The notes under the pieces were generated by a model. It searched no databases, was not told the origin of the DNA, and saw only the letters and a program-made list of their open reading frames with translations. A stretch of 64,000 nt of DNA from Phaeocystidibacter sp965659725 (GTDB lineage: Bacteria > Bacteroidota > Bacteroidia > Flavobacteriales > Schleiferiaceae). Below are positions 17,458-26,139 of this stretch, one piece after another; the first letter of the stretch is position 1, and the number at the start of each line of letters is the position of its first letter. The stretch spans positions 37,609 to 101,608 of the forward strand of contig CBFHXG010000004.1 of the NCBI GenBank assembly GCA_965659725.1, given 5' to 3'. A program made the position numbers and the translations under genes.

Positions 17458-17488
17458 AACCCCTGACAGAAATGCCAGGGGTTTTTTT
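17458..17488 (+). terminator. Rho-independent terminator after tonB
   Basis: AACCCCTG (17458-17465) pairs with CAGGGGTT (17476-17483) and a run of T follows. TACCTTTG, a -7 element match, lies immediately before it at 17450-17457, without a good -33 box. Confidence 0.93.
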
Positions 17489-17516
17489 ATTACCAATACC
17501 TAGAAGCTAGTTATCG

Positions 17517-18311
17517 ATGGACAAGTATTTGTCAGCCATCCGTGCCTCACTCGAAGGAGGTGCAGCCATCCTTAATGTTTATCACAAAGAACAGACGATC
17601 CAAGTCCTCGAGAAAGAGGATCGCACACCCCTTACAGAAGCAGATACCGCTGCTCACGAGCAGATCATGAAGTATTTGAATGAAACAGAGATCCCGGTTT
17701 TAAGTGAGGAAGGTAGTTCCATCGAGTATGCAGACCGCAAGGACTGGGGAACACTTTGGGTAGTTGACCCACTGGATGGAACCAAAGAATTCATCAAACG
17801 CAATGGCGAATTCACTGTAAACGTAGCGCTCGTGGAAGATGGTGTTCCCGTTTTTGGAGTGATCTACGTGCCCGTGCAGCATACCTTGTACTTCGGAGGT
17901 AAGGAAATGGGAGCCTTTAAGATCGAGCGCATCGATCACGAAACTCAATTCGATACCCTGGAGCAACTCAAAGGTGCTTGCACGAATTTGCCAGAAAGCG
18001 AGCCAAGTATATTCACCGTGGTTGGGAGTCGATCGCACATGAACGACGATACCAAAGAATACATCCGATCTCTAGAGGAAAAACACGGTGAAGTGGATAT
18101 CATCTCAAAGGGTAGCTCGCTCAAGATATGTATGGTGGTAGAAGGCAAAGCCAACGAGTATCCACGTTTTGCACCCACCATGGAATGGGATACAGCAGCA
18201 GGACATGCACTCGTGCTTGCTGTAGGAAAAGAGATGATCATCCCTTCCACAGAGGAACCATTGGTCTACAATAAGGAGAACTTGCTCAACCCATATTTCT
18301 TGGTTCGATAG
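17517..18311 (+). CDS. cysQ: 3'(2'),5'-bisphosphate nucleotidase CysQ
   Basis: The product has 264 residues, an inositol-monophosphatase-fold enzyme. Metal-binding motifs are EEGSSIE (64-70), DPLDGTKEF (84-92) and EWDTAAGHA (223-231). It removes the 3'-phosphate from PAP (and PAPS) formed in sulfate assimilation, in the cytoplasm. The phrase DPLDGTKEFIKRNGEFTVN is characteristic of CysQ rather than SuhB. It starts after the tonB terminator and ends before the ctaB promoter, so it is a single-gene unit. No sulfate assimilation gene is adjacent. Confidence 0.93.
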   Translation: MDKYLSAIRASLEGGAAILNVYHKEQTIQVLEKEDRTPLTEADTAAHEQIMKYLNETEIPVLSEEGSSIEYADRKDWGTLWVVDPLDGTKEFIKRNGEFTVNVALVEDGVPVFGVIYVPVQHTLYFGGKEMGAFKIERIDHETQFDTLEQLKGACTNLPESEPSIFTVVGSRSHMNDDTKEYIRSLEEKHGEVDIISKGSSLKICMVVEGKANEYPRFAPTMEWDTAAGHALVLAVGKEMIIPSTEEPLVYNKENLLNPYFLVR

Positions 18312-18324
18312 ACTAGCGAAAGGT

Positions 18325-18356
18325 TTTGCCCGTAGAGGCAATCTGCAGTATCTTTG
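18325..18356 (+). promoter_or_regulatory. Promoter of the ctaB oxidase operon
   Basis: TTTG (18325-18328) and TATCTTTG (18349-18356) are 20 bases apart, a perfect consensus promoter. The -7 element ends 8 bases before the ATG at 18365, so the mRNA has almost no leader. Confidence 0.85.
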
Positions 18357-18364
18357 CACCTTCA

Positions 18365-19273
18365 ATGAGAGAGACAACTACATCTACTATTTCGGTATCT
18401 CAGAGAACGTTGACCGATCGAATATCCGATTACGTTCAACTACTCAAGTTTAGACTGACGCTTAGTGTGGTGTTTTCCGCATCAGCTGGATATGCGCTTG
18501 CGGCAGAGCAGTTCAAAGCTTCCGTATTCTTTGCGCTCGTCATTGGAGGTTTCTTGATCGTTGGTGCATCCAACTCGTTCAACCAAGTTTGGGAACGAAA
18601 TAGGGATGCGTTGATGAACAGGACCAAGAACAGGCCATTGGCGTCCGGACGTATGTCCGTTTCAGAAGGTCTTATCGTTAGCATCATTGCCTTTGTTGCG
18701 GGAGTTGGACTCTTGTGGACCATCAATCCTTTAAGCACCATCTTCGGGGTGGCATCAGTAGGGCTTTATACCCTGGTCTATACGCCAATGAAAGCGAGAA
18801 CCCCCTGGGCTGTTTTCGTGGGTGCTTTTCCAGGTGCGATTCCATTCATGCTGGGGTGGGTTGCGGCTACGAATGATTTTGACATTGAACCAGGCATGTT
18901 ATTCGCCATTCAGTTCCTATGGCAATTCCCACACTTCTGGGCGATCGGTTGGGTAGCCTACGACGATTACGCTAAGGCAGGATACTATCTTTTACCTACT
19001 AGGAAGAGAGACAATACATCGGCTAATTTGACCATCGTATACTCTTTGTGGACGGTTGTTTTGAGCTTGCTACCGATCTTTGGATTCACCGGTGACCTCG
19101 AACTTACATGGCCATTTGCGATCATCGTTGGATTACTCGGAACATGGTTGGTGTATAAAGCGTTACTACTCAAGAAGCTTCAAACCAAGGAAGCAGCTAG
19201 AAGCTTGATGCTCACCAGTGTTGCCTATTTACCCTTGGTTCAGATCGCATACGTAGTTGATAGATACATTTAA
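18365..19273 (+). CDS. ctaB: Protoheme IX farnesyltransferase (heme O synthase)
   Basis: From the ATG at 18365 the product has 302 residues; an upstream in-frame ATG at 18326 lies within the promoter. It is a UbiA-superfamily membrane enzyme with about eight or nine helices. The prenyl-diphosphate motif is NQVWERNRDALMNRTKNRPL, with Glu in place of the first usual Asp, followed by YTPMKARTPWAVFVGAFPGA. It farnesylates heme B to heme O for cytochrome oxidases. It is the first gene of the oxidase operon; its TAA overlaps the next ATG by one base. Confidence 0.95.
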   Translation: MRETTTSTISVSQRTLTDRISDYVQLLKFRLTLSVVFSASAGYALAAEQFKASVFFALVIGGFLIVGASNSFNQVWERNRDALMNRTKNRPLASGRMSVSEGLIVSIIAFVAGVGLLWTINPLSTIFGVASVGLYTLVYTPMKARTPWAVFVGAFPGAIPFMLGWVAATNDFDIEPGMLFAIQFLWQFPHFWAIGWVAYDDYAKAGYYLLPTRKRDNTSANLTIVYSLWTVVLSLLPIFGFTGDLELTWPFAIIVGLLGTWLVYKALLLKKLQTKEAARSLMLTSVAYLPLVQIAYVVDRYI

Positions 19274-19851
19274 TGATGGCTGATACAACGCTAAAACAAC
19301 AGAGGAAAAGAGCTGCAAAACCGATGCTTTGGATCGGAATTGCTTCGATGGTAATGGCCTTTGTGGGTCTTACATCTGGCTATATCGTTTCACGTTCCTA
19401 TTTGATGGAAGAGAACGGATGGTTACTCTTCGAGATGCCTACTCAGTTCATTTACTCCACTGTGGTTATCTTGATCAGTAGTGGTGCCATGGTGATGGCC
19501 GTGCGTTCAGCACGAAATGGTGAAAAAGGTAAACTGACCCTGTCATTGGCAGCGGCCCTTGTCTTGGGTATCGTCTTCGCCGTTCTCCAATACTCAGGGT
19601 GGGGTGTGTTGATGAGCGAAGGAATTTACTTTGTAGGTAATCAAGCGGGATCATGGTTTTACGTGCTTACCGCATTTCACTTGCTTCACCTCTTTGGTGG
19701 ATGGGTAGCCTTATTGGTTACATTTATAAAAGCGCAATTAGGTAAATACACGGAAGAAGATCACCAAGGAGTGGAGATGGCAGCAATTTTCTGGCATTTC
19801 GTGGACATCTTATGGATCTGTCTATTCCTGTTTTTAGCAATAATTCGTTAA
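19273..19851 (+). CDS. Cytochrome c oxidase subunit III-type protein (short form)
   Basis: The product has 192 residues with five predicted membrane helices. The COX3 hallmarks are GSWFYVLTAFHLLHLFGGW and the last helix with FWHFVDILWICLFLFL. Two consecutive ATGs (19273 and 19276) are possible starts; the first overlaps the ctaB stop as TAATG. Subunit III stabilises the haem-copper catalytic core in the inner membrane. A second, longer COX3-type gene follows. Subunits I and II are not in this window. Confidence 0.9.
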   Translation: MMADTTLKQQRKRAAKPMLWIGIASMVMAFVGLTSGYIVSRSYLMEENGWLLFEMPTQFIYSTVVILISSGAMVMAVRSARNGEKGKLTLSLAAALVLGIVFAVLQYSGWGVLMSEGIYFVGNQAGSWFYVLTAFHLLHLFGGWVALLVTFIKAQLGKYTEEDHQGVEMAAIFWHFVDILWICLFLFLAIIR

Positions 19852-19879
19852 ACTTGCAGCGAAATTTAATCCGATAAAC

Positions 19880-20821
19880 ATGGCGACGACTACGTCTGTG
19901 GAAATGCCTCAAGAAGAAAAGATCTGGGGCGGTGGGAACCAGCCGATGGGCGCGAGCTACGGCAAATTGATGATGTGGTTCTTCTTGATTTCCGATGCTC
20001 TTACATTCTCGGGCTTCCTAACAGCCTATGGTCTAATGCGTTTCCAGTACGAGTCAACTTGGCCGGTAGCTGAAAACGTGTTTACTCACTTCCCAGGCTT
20101 GGAAGGAGATCAACCGCTTCTTTACGTAGCATTGATGACCTTTATCCTCATCATGTCGTCTGTTACCATGGTACTTGCTGTCCACGAAGGTCACCACAAT
20201 CGCAAGATCCGTGTAGGCCTTTGGATGCTGGCTACCATCGTTGGTGGTGCCATCTTCTTGGGATCACAAGCATGGGAGTGGTATCACTTCATTATCGGCG
20301 ATAATGGTGGTGTAGAAGTTGTGTTCACCGACGACAGAGGCGCACAAACCCTTCGTCCAGCCAACGCTGATGGAGAATTCATTTCTCTCAGCGAGCTCGT
20401 TCACGGTCCATCAGATGGTGGTCACGGTCACCACGAGCACTTCACAAAAGATCAAGTAGTAGAAGCCTTTGCCGCTGGCGATTACCAATTGCGTTTCCCT
20501 GGTAAAGAGGGAATCATGGTAGGTCACGATGAGTCCGTTACGTTGTTGTCTGACGAGCGCGCCATGGTTGTTCAAGGAGCAAACATGACCCGCAATGAGT
20601 ACGGTCACAAGCAGTTCGGTAACTTCTTCTTCTTTATTACCGGATTCCACGGATTCCACGTATTCTCCGGTGTTGTATTGAATTTCATCATCTTCTACAA
20701 TGTGATGCTCGGAACCTACCAGCGTCGCGGTCACTATGAGATGGTTGAGAAGGTTGGCCTCTACTGGCACTTTGTAGACCTCGTTTGGGTGTTCGTATTT
20801 ACCTTCTTCTACCTCGTTTAA
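19880..20821 (+). CDS. ctaE: Cytochrome c oxidase subunit III with long inserted loop
   Basis: The product has 313 residues. COX3 helices flank an extra soluble region: helices at about 30-53, 80-101 and 112-138, then a hydrophilic insert (about 140-246), then helices from 247 to 313 with FITGFHGFHVFSG and YWHFVDLVWVFVFTFFYL. The insert has a His cluster HGPSDGGHGHHEH (175-187). The family forms part of haem-copper oxidases. Long COX3 forms of this size occur in Flavobacteriia, so the insert is probably lineage-wide. It sits 28 bases after the short paralogue in the same operon. Confidence 0.93.
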   Translation: MATTTSVEMPQEEKIWGGGNQPMGASYGKLMMWFFLISDALTFSGFLTAYGLMRFQYESTWPVAENVFTHFPGLEGDQPLLYVALMTFILIMSSVTMVLAVHEGHHNRKIRVGLWMLATIVGGAIFLGSQAWEWYHFIIGDNGGVEVVFTDDRGAQTLRPANADGEFISLSELVHGPSDGGHGHHEHFTKDQVVEAFAAGDYQLRFPGKEGIMVGHDESVTLLSDERAMVVQGANMTRNEYGHKQFGNFFFFITGFHGFHVFSGVVLNFIIFYNVMLGTYQRRGHYEMVEKVGLYWHFVDLVWVFVFTFFYLV

Positions 20822-20840
20822 TCCCCGATAATATCTGATC

Positions 20841-21164
20841 ATGGCAGAAAATCACGCACAAGGAGGAACCCGCAAGATCTGGATCGTATTCTTCGTCTTG
20901 CTTGTTGTTACCGCAGTAGAAGTTATTTTGGGTATCGTAAAACCTGAATTCTTGATGTCAGCTCCAGGTGGATTTACCTCTTGGTTGAACTACATCTTCA
21001 TCATCCTAACGCTCTTCAAGGCGTACTTTATCGTTGAAACATTCATGCACCTCGAAGGGGAGCGTAAGCCACTTCGACTTGCCATCTACCTTCCTGTGCT
21101 TATCCTGATCCCTTACCTAACCTTTATCTTACTCACTGAAGGCGGATATATGATGGCTGGCTAA
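20841..21164 (+). CDS. Cytochrome c oxidase subunit IV-type protein
   Basis: The product has 107 residues and three hydrophobic segments (about 10-28, 45-65 and 77-100), as in the CyoD/COX4_pro family of small oxidase subunits. The phrase FKAYFIVETFMHLEGE is typical. Its TAA overlaps the SCO start by one base (TAATG). It is likely to help assembly or stability of the oxidase; no catalytic residue is expected. Confidence 0.88.
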   Translation: MAENHAQGGTRKIWIVFFVLLVVTAVEVILGIVKPEFLMSAPGGFTSWLNYIFIILTLFKAYFIVETFMHLEGERKPLRLAIYLPVLILIPYLTFILLTEGGYMMAG

Positions 21165-21892
21165 TGGCAGGAAAATCGAATAAAATCGGACAAAGGGCAG
21201 TACTAGTTATCTTATTGGCACTGCCCGTTTCCGTTTATGTAGGGTCGGTATTGTTGAGCGGAGAGCTCAATTTCAAATCACTCGAAGTAATCGGACCAAA
21301 GGAAGTAGTTCAGAATCCTGATGGATCTTTCGACACTGCTTATTACGAAGTTCCCTACTTCTCCTTTATCAATCAGCATGGAGATACGATCACCAAAGCG
21401 GATATGGAAGGGAAGATCTATGTGGCATCTTTCTTCTTCACGTCGTGCCCAACGATCTGTAAGCCCATGAATTTTCACCTCAAGCAAGTGCACGATAGAC
21501 TATTTGCCTTTGATGACGTGATGTTTATGTCGCACAGCATCGATACAGAGCACGATACCGTGGAGGCATTGTATCAATATGCCAGAGACCTCGGTGTTGC
21601 GAACTCTAAGAAGTGGTTGTTTGTTACAGGAGAGAAAGAGGACATCTTCGGAATGGCAGATGCGTATTTCTTGCCGGCCAACACGGATTCGACCCGCACC
21701 GATCACGCAGGCTATTACCACTCCGCCCAAGTGGTATTGGTCGACTGGAACGGAAATATCAGAAGCCGTAGAGACGATAATGGAAACATTGTTGGTGCAT
21801 ACGACATCGGCGAAGCCAAAGACCTTGATCCTCTAATTGATGATTTACGCGTACTCACCAAAGAGTACAGAGAGTTTAAAATGAAACGATGA
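21164..21892 (+). CDS. SCO family copper chaperone
   Basis: The product has 242 residues: an N-terminal anchor (about 11-31) and a periplasmic thioredoxin-fold domain. The copper ligands are all present: TSCPTICKPM (Cys95, Cys99) and His186 in YYHSAQVVLVD. The family delivers copper to the CuA centre of oxidase subunit II or reduces its cysteines. The stop overlaps the next gene as ATGA. Its place among oxidase genes agrees with this role. Confidence 0.94.
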   Translation: MAGKSNKIGQRAVLVILLALPVSVYVGSVLLSGELNFKSLEVIGPKEVVQNPDGSFDTAYYEVPYFSFINQHGDTITKADMEGKIYVASFFFTSCPTICKPMNFHLKQVHDRLFAFDDVMFMSHSIDTEHDTVEALYQYARDLGVANSKKWLFVTGEKEDIFGMADAYFLPANTDSTRTDHAGYYHSAQVVLVDWNGNIRSRRDDNGNIVGAYDIGEAKDLDPLIDDLRVLTKEYREFKMKR

Positions 21893-22419
21893 CCAGGAAC
21901 GATCAGATCTGGAGACCGATTATCATCGCATTGAGTATCGTGATACCCATTGCGGTTGCCGTACTTTTTGCATTGCCTGAAGACATGAAGTTCAACTTTG
22001 GCAATGCGGATCTGCGAAGCATGCCGTTCTTTCATGCAACACTGAATGGAAGCACAGCAGTCCTCCTTTTAATGGGACGATTCTTTATCTCAAAGAAGCA
22101 AGTTCAATGGCACCGTTTTACCATGATGGCTGCTTTCGTATTGTCGGCTGTTTTCTTGATCAGTTACGTGATCTACCACTCAAGCACACCTAACTCAACC
22201 TACGAGGGCACCCTCGGATGGCTTTACTTTCCGATCTTGATCTCTCACATCCTTCTATCGATACCTGTATTGCCATTGGCGATGTTTGCCATTTATAGGG
22301 GGATGACGAATGAAATCGTGAAACACAAGAAAATCGTGCGTTGGACCTACCCAATTTGGTTGTATGTTGCCTTCACCGGTGTATTGGTCTACGCGTTTAT
22401 GGCCCCGTATTATGGTTAA
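21889..22419 (+). CDS. DUF420 family membrane protein
   Basis: The product has 176 residues and five hydrophobic helices. Family phrases are MPFFHATLNGSTAVLLL, RFTMMAAFVLSAVFLISYVIYH and KHKKIVRWTYPIWLYVAFTG. Conserved His residues on helices resemble those of CtaM/YozB, which is needed for haem-copper oxidase assembly in Firmicutes; the same role here is inferred. It overlaps SCO by 4 bases and the next small gene by 8. Confidence 0.88.
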   Translation: MTRNDQIWRPIIIALSIVIPIAVAVLFALPEDMKFNFGNADLRSMPFFHATLNGSTAVLLLMGRFFISKKQVQWHRFTMMAAFVLSAVFLISYVIYHSSTPNSTYEGTLGWLYFPILISHILLSIPVLPLAMFAIYRGMTNEIVKHKKIVRWTYPIWLYVAFTGVLVYAFMAPYYG

Positions 22420-22648
22420 GAAGATCCTCCCATTCCTACTTATGATTGCCTTCATGGTCATTTCATCAGACGCTCAAGCGCAATGTGCAATGTGCAAGGC
22501 TGTGGCAGAGAGTAATGGCGCTGCAGGTGGCGGTGTGGCTACCGGGTTGAACCATGGAATCCTTTACATGATGTTCTTCCCATACTTCCTAATGGCTCTC
22601 GTTGGATTCCTCTGGTATCGCCACAATAAAAAGACCAAGGCTGCCTAA
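22412..22648 (+). CDS. Small secreted or membrane protein with CAMC motif, oxidase operon
   Basis: The ATG at 22412 (inside the end of the DUF420 gene) begins a clear signal sequence ending SSDAQAQ. The product has 78 residues: mature N-terminus CAMCKAVAES, a glycine-rich stretch, then one C-terminal membrane helix (about 48-68) and a basic tail HNKKTKAA. The CXXC just after the cleavage site faces the periplasm and could bind copper or haem or exchange disulfides. Similar tiny genes often end oxidase operons in Bacteroidota, but the function is unknown. Confidence 0.75.
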   Translation: MVKKILPFLLMIAFMVISSDAQAQCAMCKAVAESNGAAGGGVATGLNHGILYMMFFPYFLMALVGFLWYRHNKKTKAA

Positions 22649-22704
22649 GTACAAGCTATTTAGAATTAGATCGTTGGTAGGATAGTACTCTTCTAAGCAA
22701 TGTC

Positions 22705-22712
22705 TATATTTG
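22705..22712 (+). promoter_or_regulatory. -7 promoter element upstream of the TolC-like gene
   Basis: TATATTTG is a full match to TANNTTTG, 33 bases before the ATG at 22746. No TTG sits at normal spacing, so activator help or a weak promoter is likely. Confidence 0.5.
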
Positions 22713-22745
22713 TTTAGCTACAGAACTGCACACCAACAAAAACTA

Positions 22746-24164
22746 ATGAAGAAGATAGCCCTAATTGCTCTCGGGTTAAGTTTTCCGCTGATCTCGTTTG
22801 GCCAAAAGAAAGAATGGACATTCGAAGAGTGCATGGAATATGCCCTTGAGAATAATATCGATGTGCGTCAACGTGCCCAAGACGTTGATATGGCGGATTA
22901 TAACCGCGATGCGAATATTGCCAATTTTACGCCCGACCTAACTCTTTCGGGAGGATACAACTGGAACTTCGGTCTTTCGATCGACCCCGTTACCAACATC
23001 CCTTCACGAATTGATCGTCAAACCGGCAACCTGGCATTGAGTTCTTCATGGGTGCTATTTGACGGACTTCAAAATGTGAATCAATACCGCAGAGGGCAAG
23101 TAGATTACCTTGCCGCTACGTATCAGCTTGAGGCCATTCGCAACGATATCGCAGTGAATGTGGCTTCAAACTACCTTCAGATCTTGATGAACAAAGAGGT
23201 GTTGCTTGTAGCTACAGAGCAGTTCAACAATAGCAATCGCATGTATGAGCAAGCAAAGGCTCAGTACGATGCGGGTTCCATTGCATATGGAGATCTTCTT
23301 CAATCGGAGTCTCAACTCGCTCAAGACGAGCAAAGAATGGTGGTTGCTGAGAACAACGTACAATTAAGTCTATTGGCTCTTGCCCAGCTTCTGCAAATCG
23401 AGGATGCAACTTCCTTCGATGTGCGAACACCAGAGTTCGATCTACCTCCCGGTACCATCTTGGCACGCTCACCACAAAGCCTTTACGAGGCAGCACGAGA
23501 GATACAACCAAGTATTCAAGCCAGTGAAATGTCGGTGCAAAGTGCTCAGTATACCTTGGCACAATCAAGAGGTCAGATCTGGCCAACCATTTCACTGCGT
23601 GCGGCAGTTGCAACGAACTATTCGGATCAGATCCGTGACTTCGACGGAACACAAACGATCGTATCCCAGATCGGATATTGGGACGATAACGGTTTGAATG
23701 TACCCGTTTTTACATCCGTAGACATTCCTGTAGGCGGTGAAACCAAGGGTGTAGGTCCTCAATTGGGCGATAACCTCAATCAATTCGTGGGCTTGAACCT
23801 AACATGGCCTATCTTCTCTCGGCTTCAAGTTCGAAATGACATCCGCCGACAAGAGTTTCAGGTAACCAGAGCAGAGCTAGAGCAAGAGAGAGCCGAAAAT
23901 ACATTGCGACAAACCATTCAACGTGCACATGCCGATGCCAAGGCCTCATTGAAGTCGTACAACGCATCAACAAAAGCCGCCTTAGCCGCTGAGGAGAATC
24001 TGGAGTATGCCACGATCCGAAGGGAAGAAGGTGCTATCAATCAGTTTGAATTCGAATCGGCAAGGAACAACTACCTCGCTGCCAAGTCGCAGCAATTGCA
24101 GTCCAAGTATGATTACATCTTCAAAGTGAGAGTACTAGAGTTCTACATTTCCAACCAGTTTTAA
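22746..24164 (+). CDS. TolC family outer-membrane efflux protein
   Basis: From the ATG at 22746 the product has 472 residues; an upstream ATG at 22710 lies in the promoter element. A signal peptide ends near ISFGQ. Two OEP repeats follow, each with long coiled-coil segments (for example VATEQFNNSNRMYEQAKAQYDAGS near 150-175, and the matching half near 385-440). TolC trimers form the outer-membrane duct of pumps or type I secretion. An adaptor gene follows after 8 bases. No inner-membrane pump is nearby. Confidence 0.93.
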   Translation: MKKIALIALGLSFPLISFGQKKEWTFEECMEYALENNIDVRQRAQDVDMADYNRDANIANFTPDLTLSGGYNWNFGLSIDPVTNIPSRIDRQTGNLALSSSWVLFDGLQNVNQYRRGQVDYLAATYQLEAIRNDIAVNVASNYLQILMNKEVLLVATEQFNNSNRMYEQAKAQYDAGSIAYGDLLQSESQLAQDEQRMVVAENNVQLSLLALAQLLQIEDATSFDVRTPEFDLPPGTILARSPQSLYEAAREIQPSIQASEMSVQSAQYTLAQSRGQIWPTISLRAAVATNYSDQIRDFDGTQTIVSQIGYWDDNGLNVPVFTSVDIPVGGETKGVGPQLGDNLNQFVGLNLTWPIFSRLQVRNDIRRQEFQVTRAELEQERAENTLRQTIQRAHADAKASLKSYNASTKAALAAEENLEYATIRREEGAINQFEFESARNNYLAAKSQQLQSKYDYIFKVRVLEFYISNQF

Positions 24165-24172
24165 TCTTAGCC

Positions 24173-25432
24173 ATGAGTAAGACCCTCAAAATAGTCCTCA
24201 TAGCCGTTGGGGTAATTGTGGTTGCATTGATCGTAGCCAAGAGCACAGGAGCAATAGGGAAGTCGGAAGGTGTGGAAGTCGAATACGGCGAGGCCAAGGC
24301 AAGGACGATCGTTGAAACCGTTAGCGCCTCAGGTAAGATCCAGCCAGAAGTAGAAGTGAAGATTTCTCCGGAGGTTTCAGGTGAGATCATCGAACTTAAT
24401 ATTGAAGAAGGCCAATCGGTTACACAAGGAGATGTGCTCGTGCGCATCAATCCCGATCTGTACCGAGCAGCGGTTAGAAGATCTGAAGCAGCCGTGAATT
24501 CTGCTCGAGCTGGTAAGGCCCAAGCCCAAGCCCAATTCATCGAGGCAGAAAAGATCTATAAACGCAACGAGTCCTTATTCAATCAAAAAGTGATCTCACA
24601 AGCAGAGTGGGACGCTGCCCAGCGCGCTTATGAAGTAGCCCGACTTTCAGTTGAGTCGGCCGAATTCCAACTCGAAAGTGCTCTCGCTACCAAGAAGGAA
24701 GCGGAAGACAACCTTAAACGCACAACCATCATAGCTCCCGTTTCAGGAACTGTTTCAGCCTTGAACGTGGAATTAGGTGAAAGAGTAGTGGGAACCGCTC
24801 AGATGGCTGGAACAGAGCTGATGCGTATCGCCAATCTCAACGACATGGAAGTGTTGGTGGAGGTGAATGAGAATGATATCGTTAAGGTGAGTATGAACGA
24901 TACAGCAGTGATCGAAGTGGATGCATACCTCGGCGAGAAGTTCAAAGGCATCGTTACTGAAATCGCTAATAGCGCCAATCTGCAAGGTTCCACAGCAGAT
25001 CAGGTGACCAATTTTGAAGTGAAAGTTCGCATCCTCCGCAGTAGTTATGAAGACCTCAGCGATCAGCCGTTTCGTCCAGGCATGACCGCTTCAGTTGATA
25101 TTCAAACCAATCGCAGAGAAGGTATCATCACCGTTCCGATCGAGGCCGTAACCGTTAGGGATGATACTGTGGCGATGACAGCCACGGAGCGATTCAAGGC
25201 GAAAAGAGAGCGTGAAGAAGGGGATGACGAACCGTTTGAAGTGATATTTGCTCCAGATGGTAACAAGGCCAAGCTGATGGTAGTTGAAACCGGTATTCAA
25301 GACGAACAGTATATCGAGATCCTATCTGGATTGAAAGATGGTGATGCGATCATCACTGGTCCTTATGAAGCCGTTTCCAAGAAGCTCAACCCAGGAGATA
25401 TTATCATTGAGCAGAAATCAGACGAAGACTAG
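24173..25432 (+). CDS. HlyD/MacA-type periplasmic adaptor
   Basis: The product has 419 residues. It has one N-terminal anchor (about 5-22). A split lipoyl/barrel-sandwich domain (SGKIQPEVEVKISPEVSGEI near 48-70 and APVSGTVSALNVELGE near 190) flanks a coiled-coil hairpin (about 95-180). A beta-barrel domain and a C-terminal membrane-proximal domain (near 380, GLKDGDAIITGPYEAVSKKL) follow. The form resembles MacA, which links an ABC permease to TolC. The ABC or RND partner must be elsewhere. It ends 8 bases before tsaB. Confidence 0.92.
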   Translation: MSKTLKIVLIAVGVIVVALIVAKSTGAIGKSEGVEVEYGEAKARTIVETVSASGKIQPEVEVKISPEVSGEIIELNIEEGQSVTQGDVLVRINPDLYRAAVRRSEAAVNSARAGKAQAQAQFIEAEKIYKRNESLFNQKVISQAEWDAAQRAYEVARLSVESAEFQLESALATKKEAEDNLKRTTIIAPVSGTVSALNVELGERVVGTAQMAGTELMRIANLNDMEVLVEVNENDIVKVSMNDTAVIEVDAYLGEKFKGIVTEIANSANLQGSTADQVTNFEVKVRILRSSYEDLSDQPFRPGMTASVDIQTNRREGIITVPIEAVTVRDDTVAMTATERFKAKREREEGDDEPFEVIFAPDGNKAKLMVVETGIQDEQYIEILSGLKDGDAIITGPYEAVSKKLNPGDIIIEQKSDED

Positions 25433-25440
25433 ATCAATAG

Positions 25441-26139
25441 ATGTCTGAGAAGATACTCTGCATAGAGACCTCCACCCACAATTGCAGTGTTGCTGTTTTC
25501 AATGGCGATCAGTTGCTAAGTTGTGTTGAGGGGTCCTCCGATCAGTATATCCACGGAGAGTCCTTGCATCTCTTCATAGAACAAGCATTGAAGAATGCAG
25601 ATATGAAGTCGGCAGACCTTACCGCTATCGGCATTTCGAAAGGCCCAGGTTCGTACACTGGATTGAGGATCGGCGTTTCTGCCGCTAAAGGTCTCGCCTA
25701 TGCCCTCGACATCCCCATCTATAGTTTGGAAAGTCTTGAAGTACTCGCCTTAGCAGCACTAGACTCTTCCTCGAGAGAAGAAGCTGTTCTAAGTTTGATC
25801 GATGCTAGAAGAATGGAGGTCTATGCCGCCATGTTCTCCATCGACGGCAAGAAGGAAACACCTACAATGGCCATAATTGTAGAGTCTGATTCCTTTGAAG
25901 AGTGGCGCCAAAGCCGAAAGGTACTTCTCGTAGGTGACGCTCAGGAGAAGCTCAAAGAGGTTTTGGACCCGAATGTGTTTAGCTACTCAGAAAAGATATT
26001 CCCATCCGCCAAGGATATGGGCGGGGCTATCCTACTAAGGATCAAGGAAGGTATGGCGGAGGACCTTGCCTATTTTGAGCCGTATTACCTGAAGGATTTT
26101 GTAGCCGGAACACCACGTAGGTCTCCACTCAACCTTTAG
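25441..26139 (+). CDS. tsaB: tRNA threonylcarbamoyladenosine biosynthesis protein TsaB
   Basis: The product has 232 residues with the ASKHA fold. It opens with ILCIETSTHNCSVAVF and has GISKGPGSYTGLRIGVSAAKGLA near residue 65, the TsaB signature. TsaB pairs with TsaD in t6A37 modification of ANN-decoding tRNAs in the cytoplasm. It lacks the metal-binding histidines of TsaD, as expected for the regulatory paralogue. Its end overlaps the convergent tag gene by 4 bases. Confidence 0.95.
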   Translation: MSEKILCIETSTHNCSVAVFNGDQLLSCVEGSSDQYIHGESLHLFIEQALKNADMKSADLTAIGISKGPGSYTGLRIGVSAAKGLAYALDIPIYSLESLEVLALAALDSSSREEAVLSLIDARRMEVYAAMFSIDGKKETPTMAIIVESDSFEEWRQSRKVLLVGDAQEKLKEVLDPNVFSYSEKIFPSAKDMGGAILLRIKEGMAEDLAYFEPYYLKDFVAGTPRRSPLNL

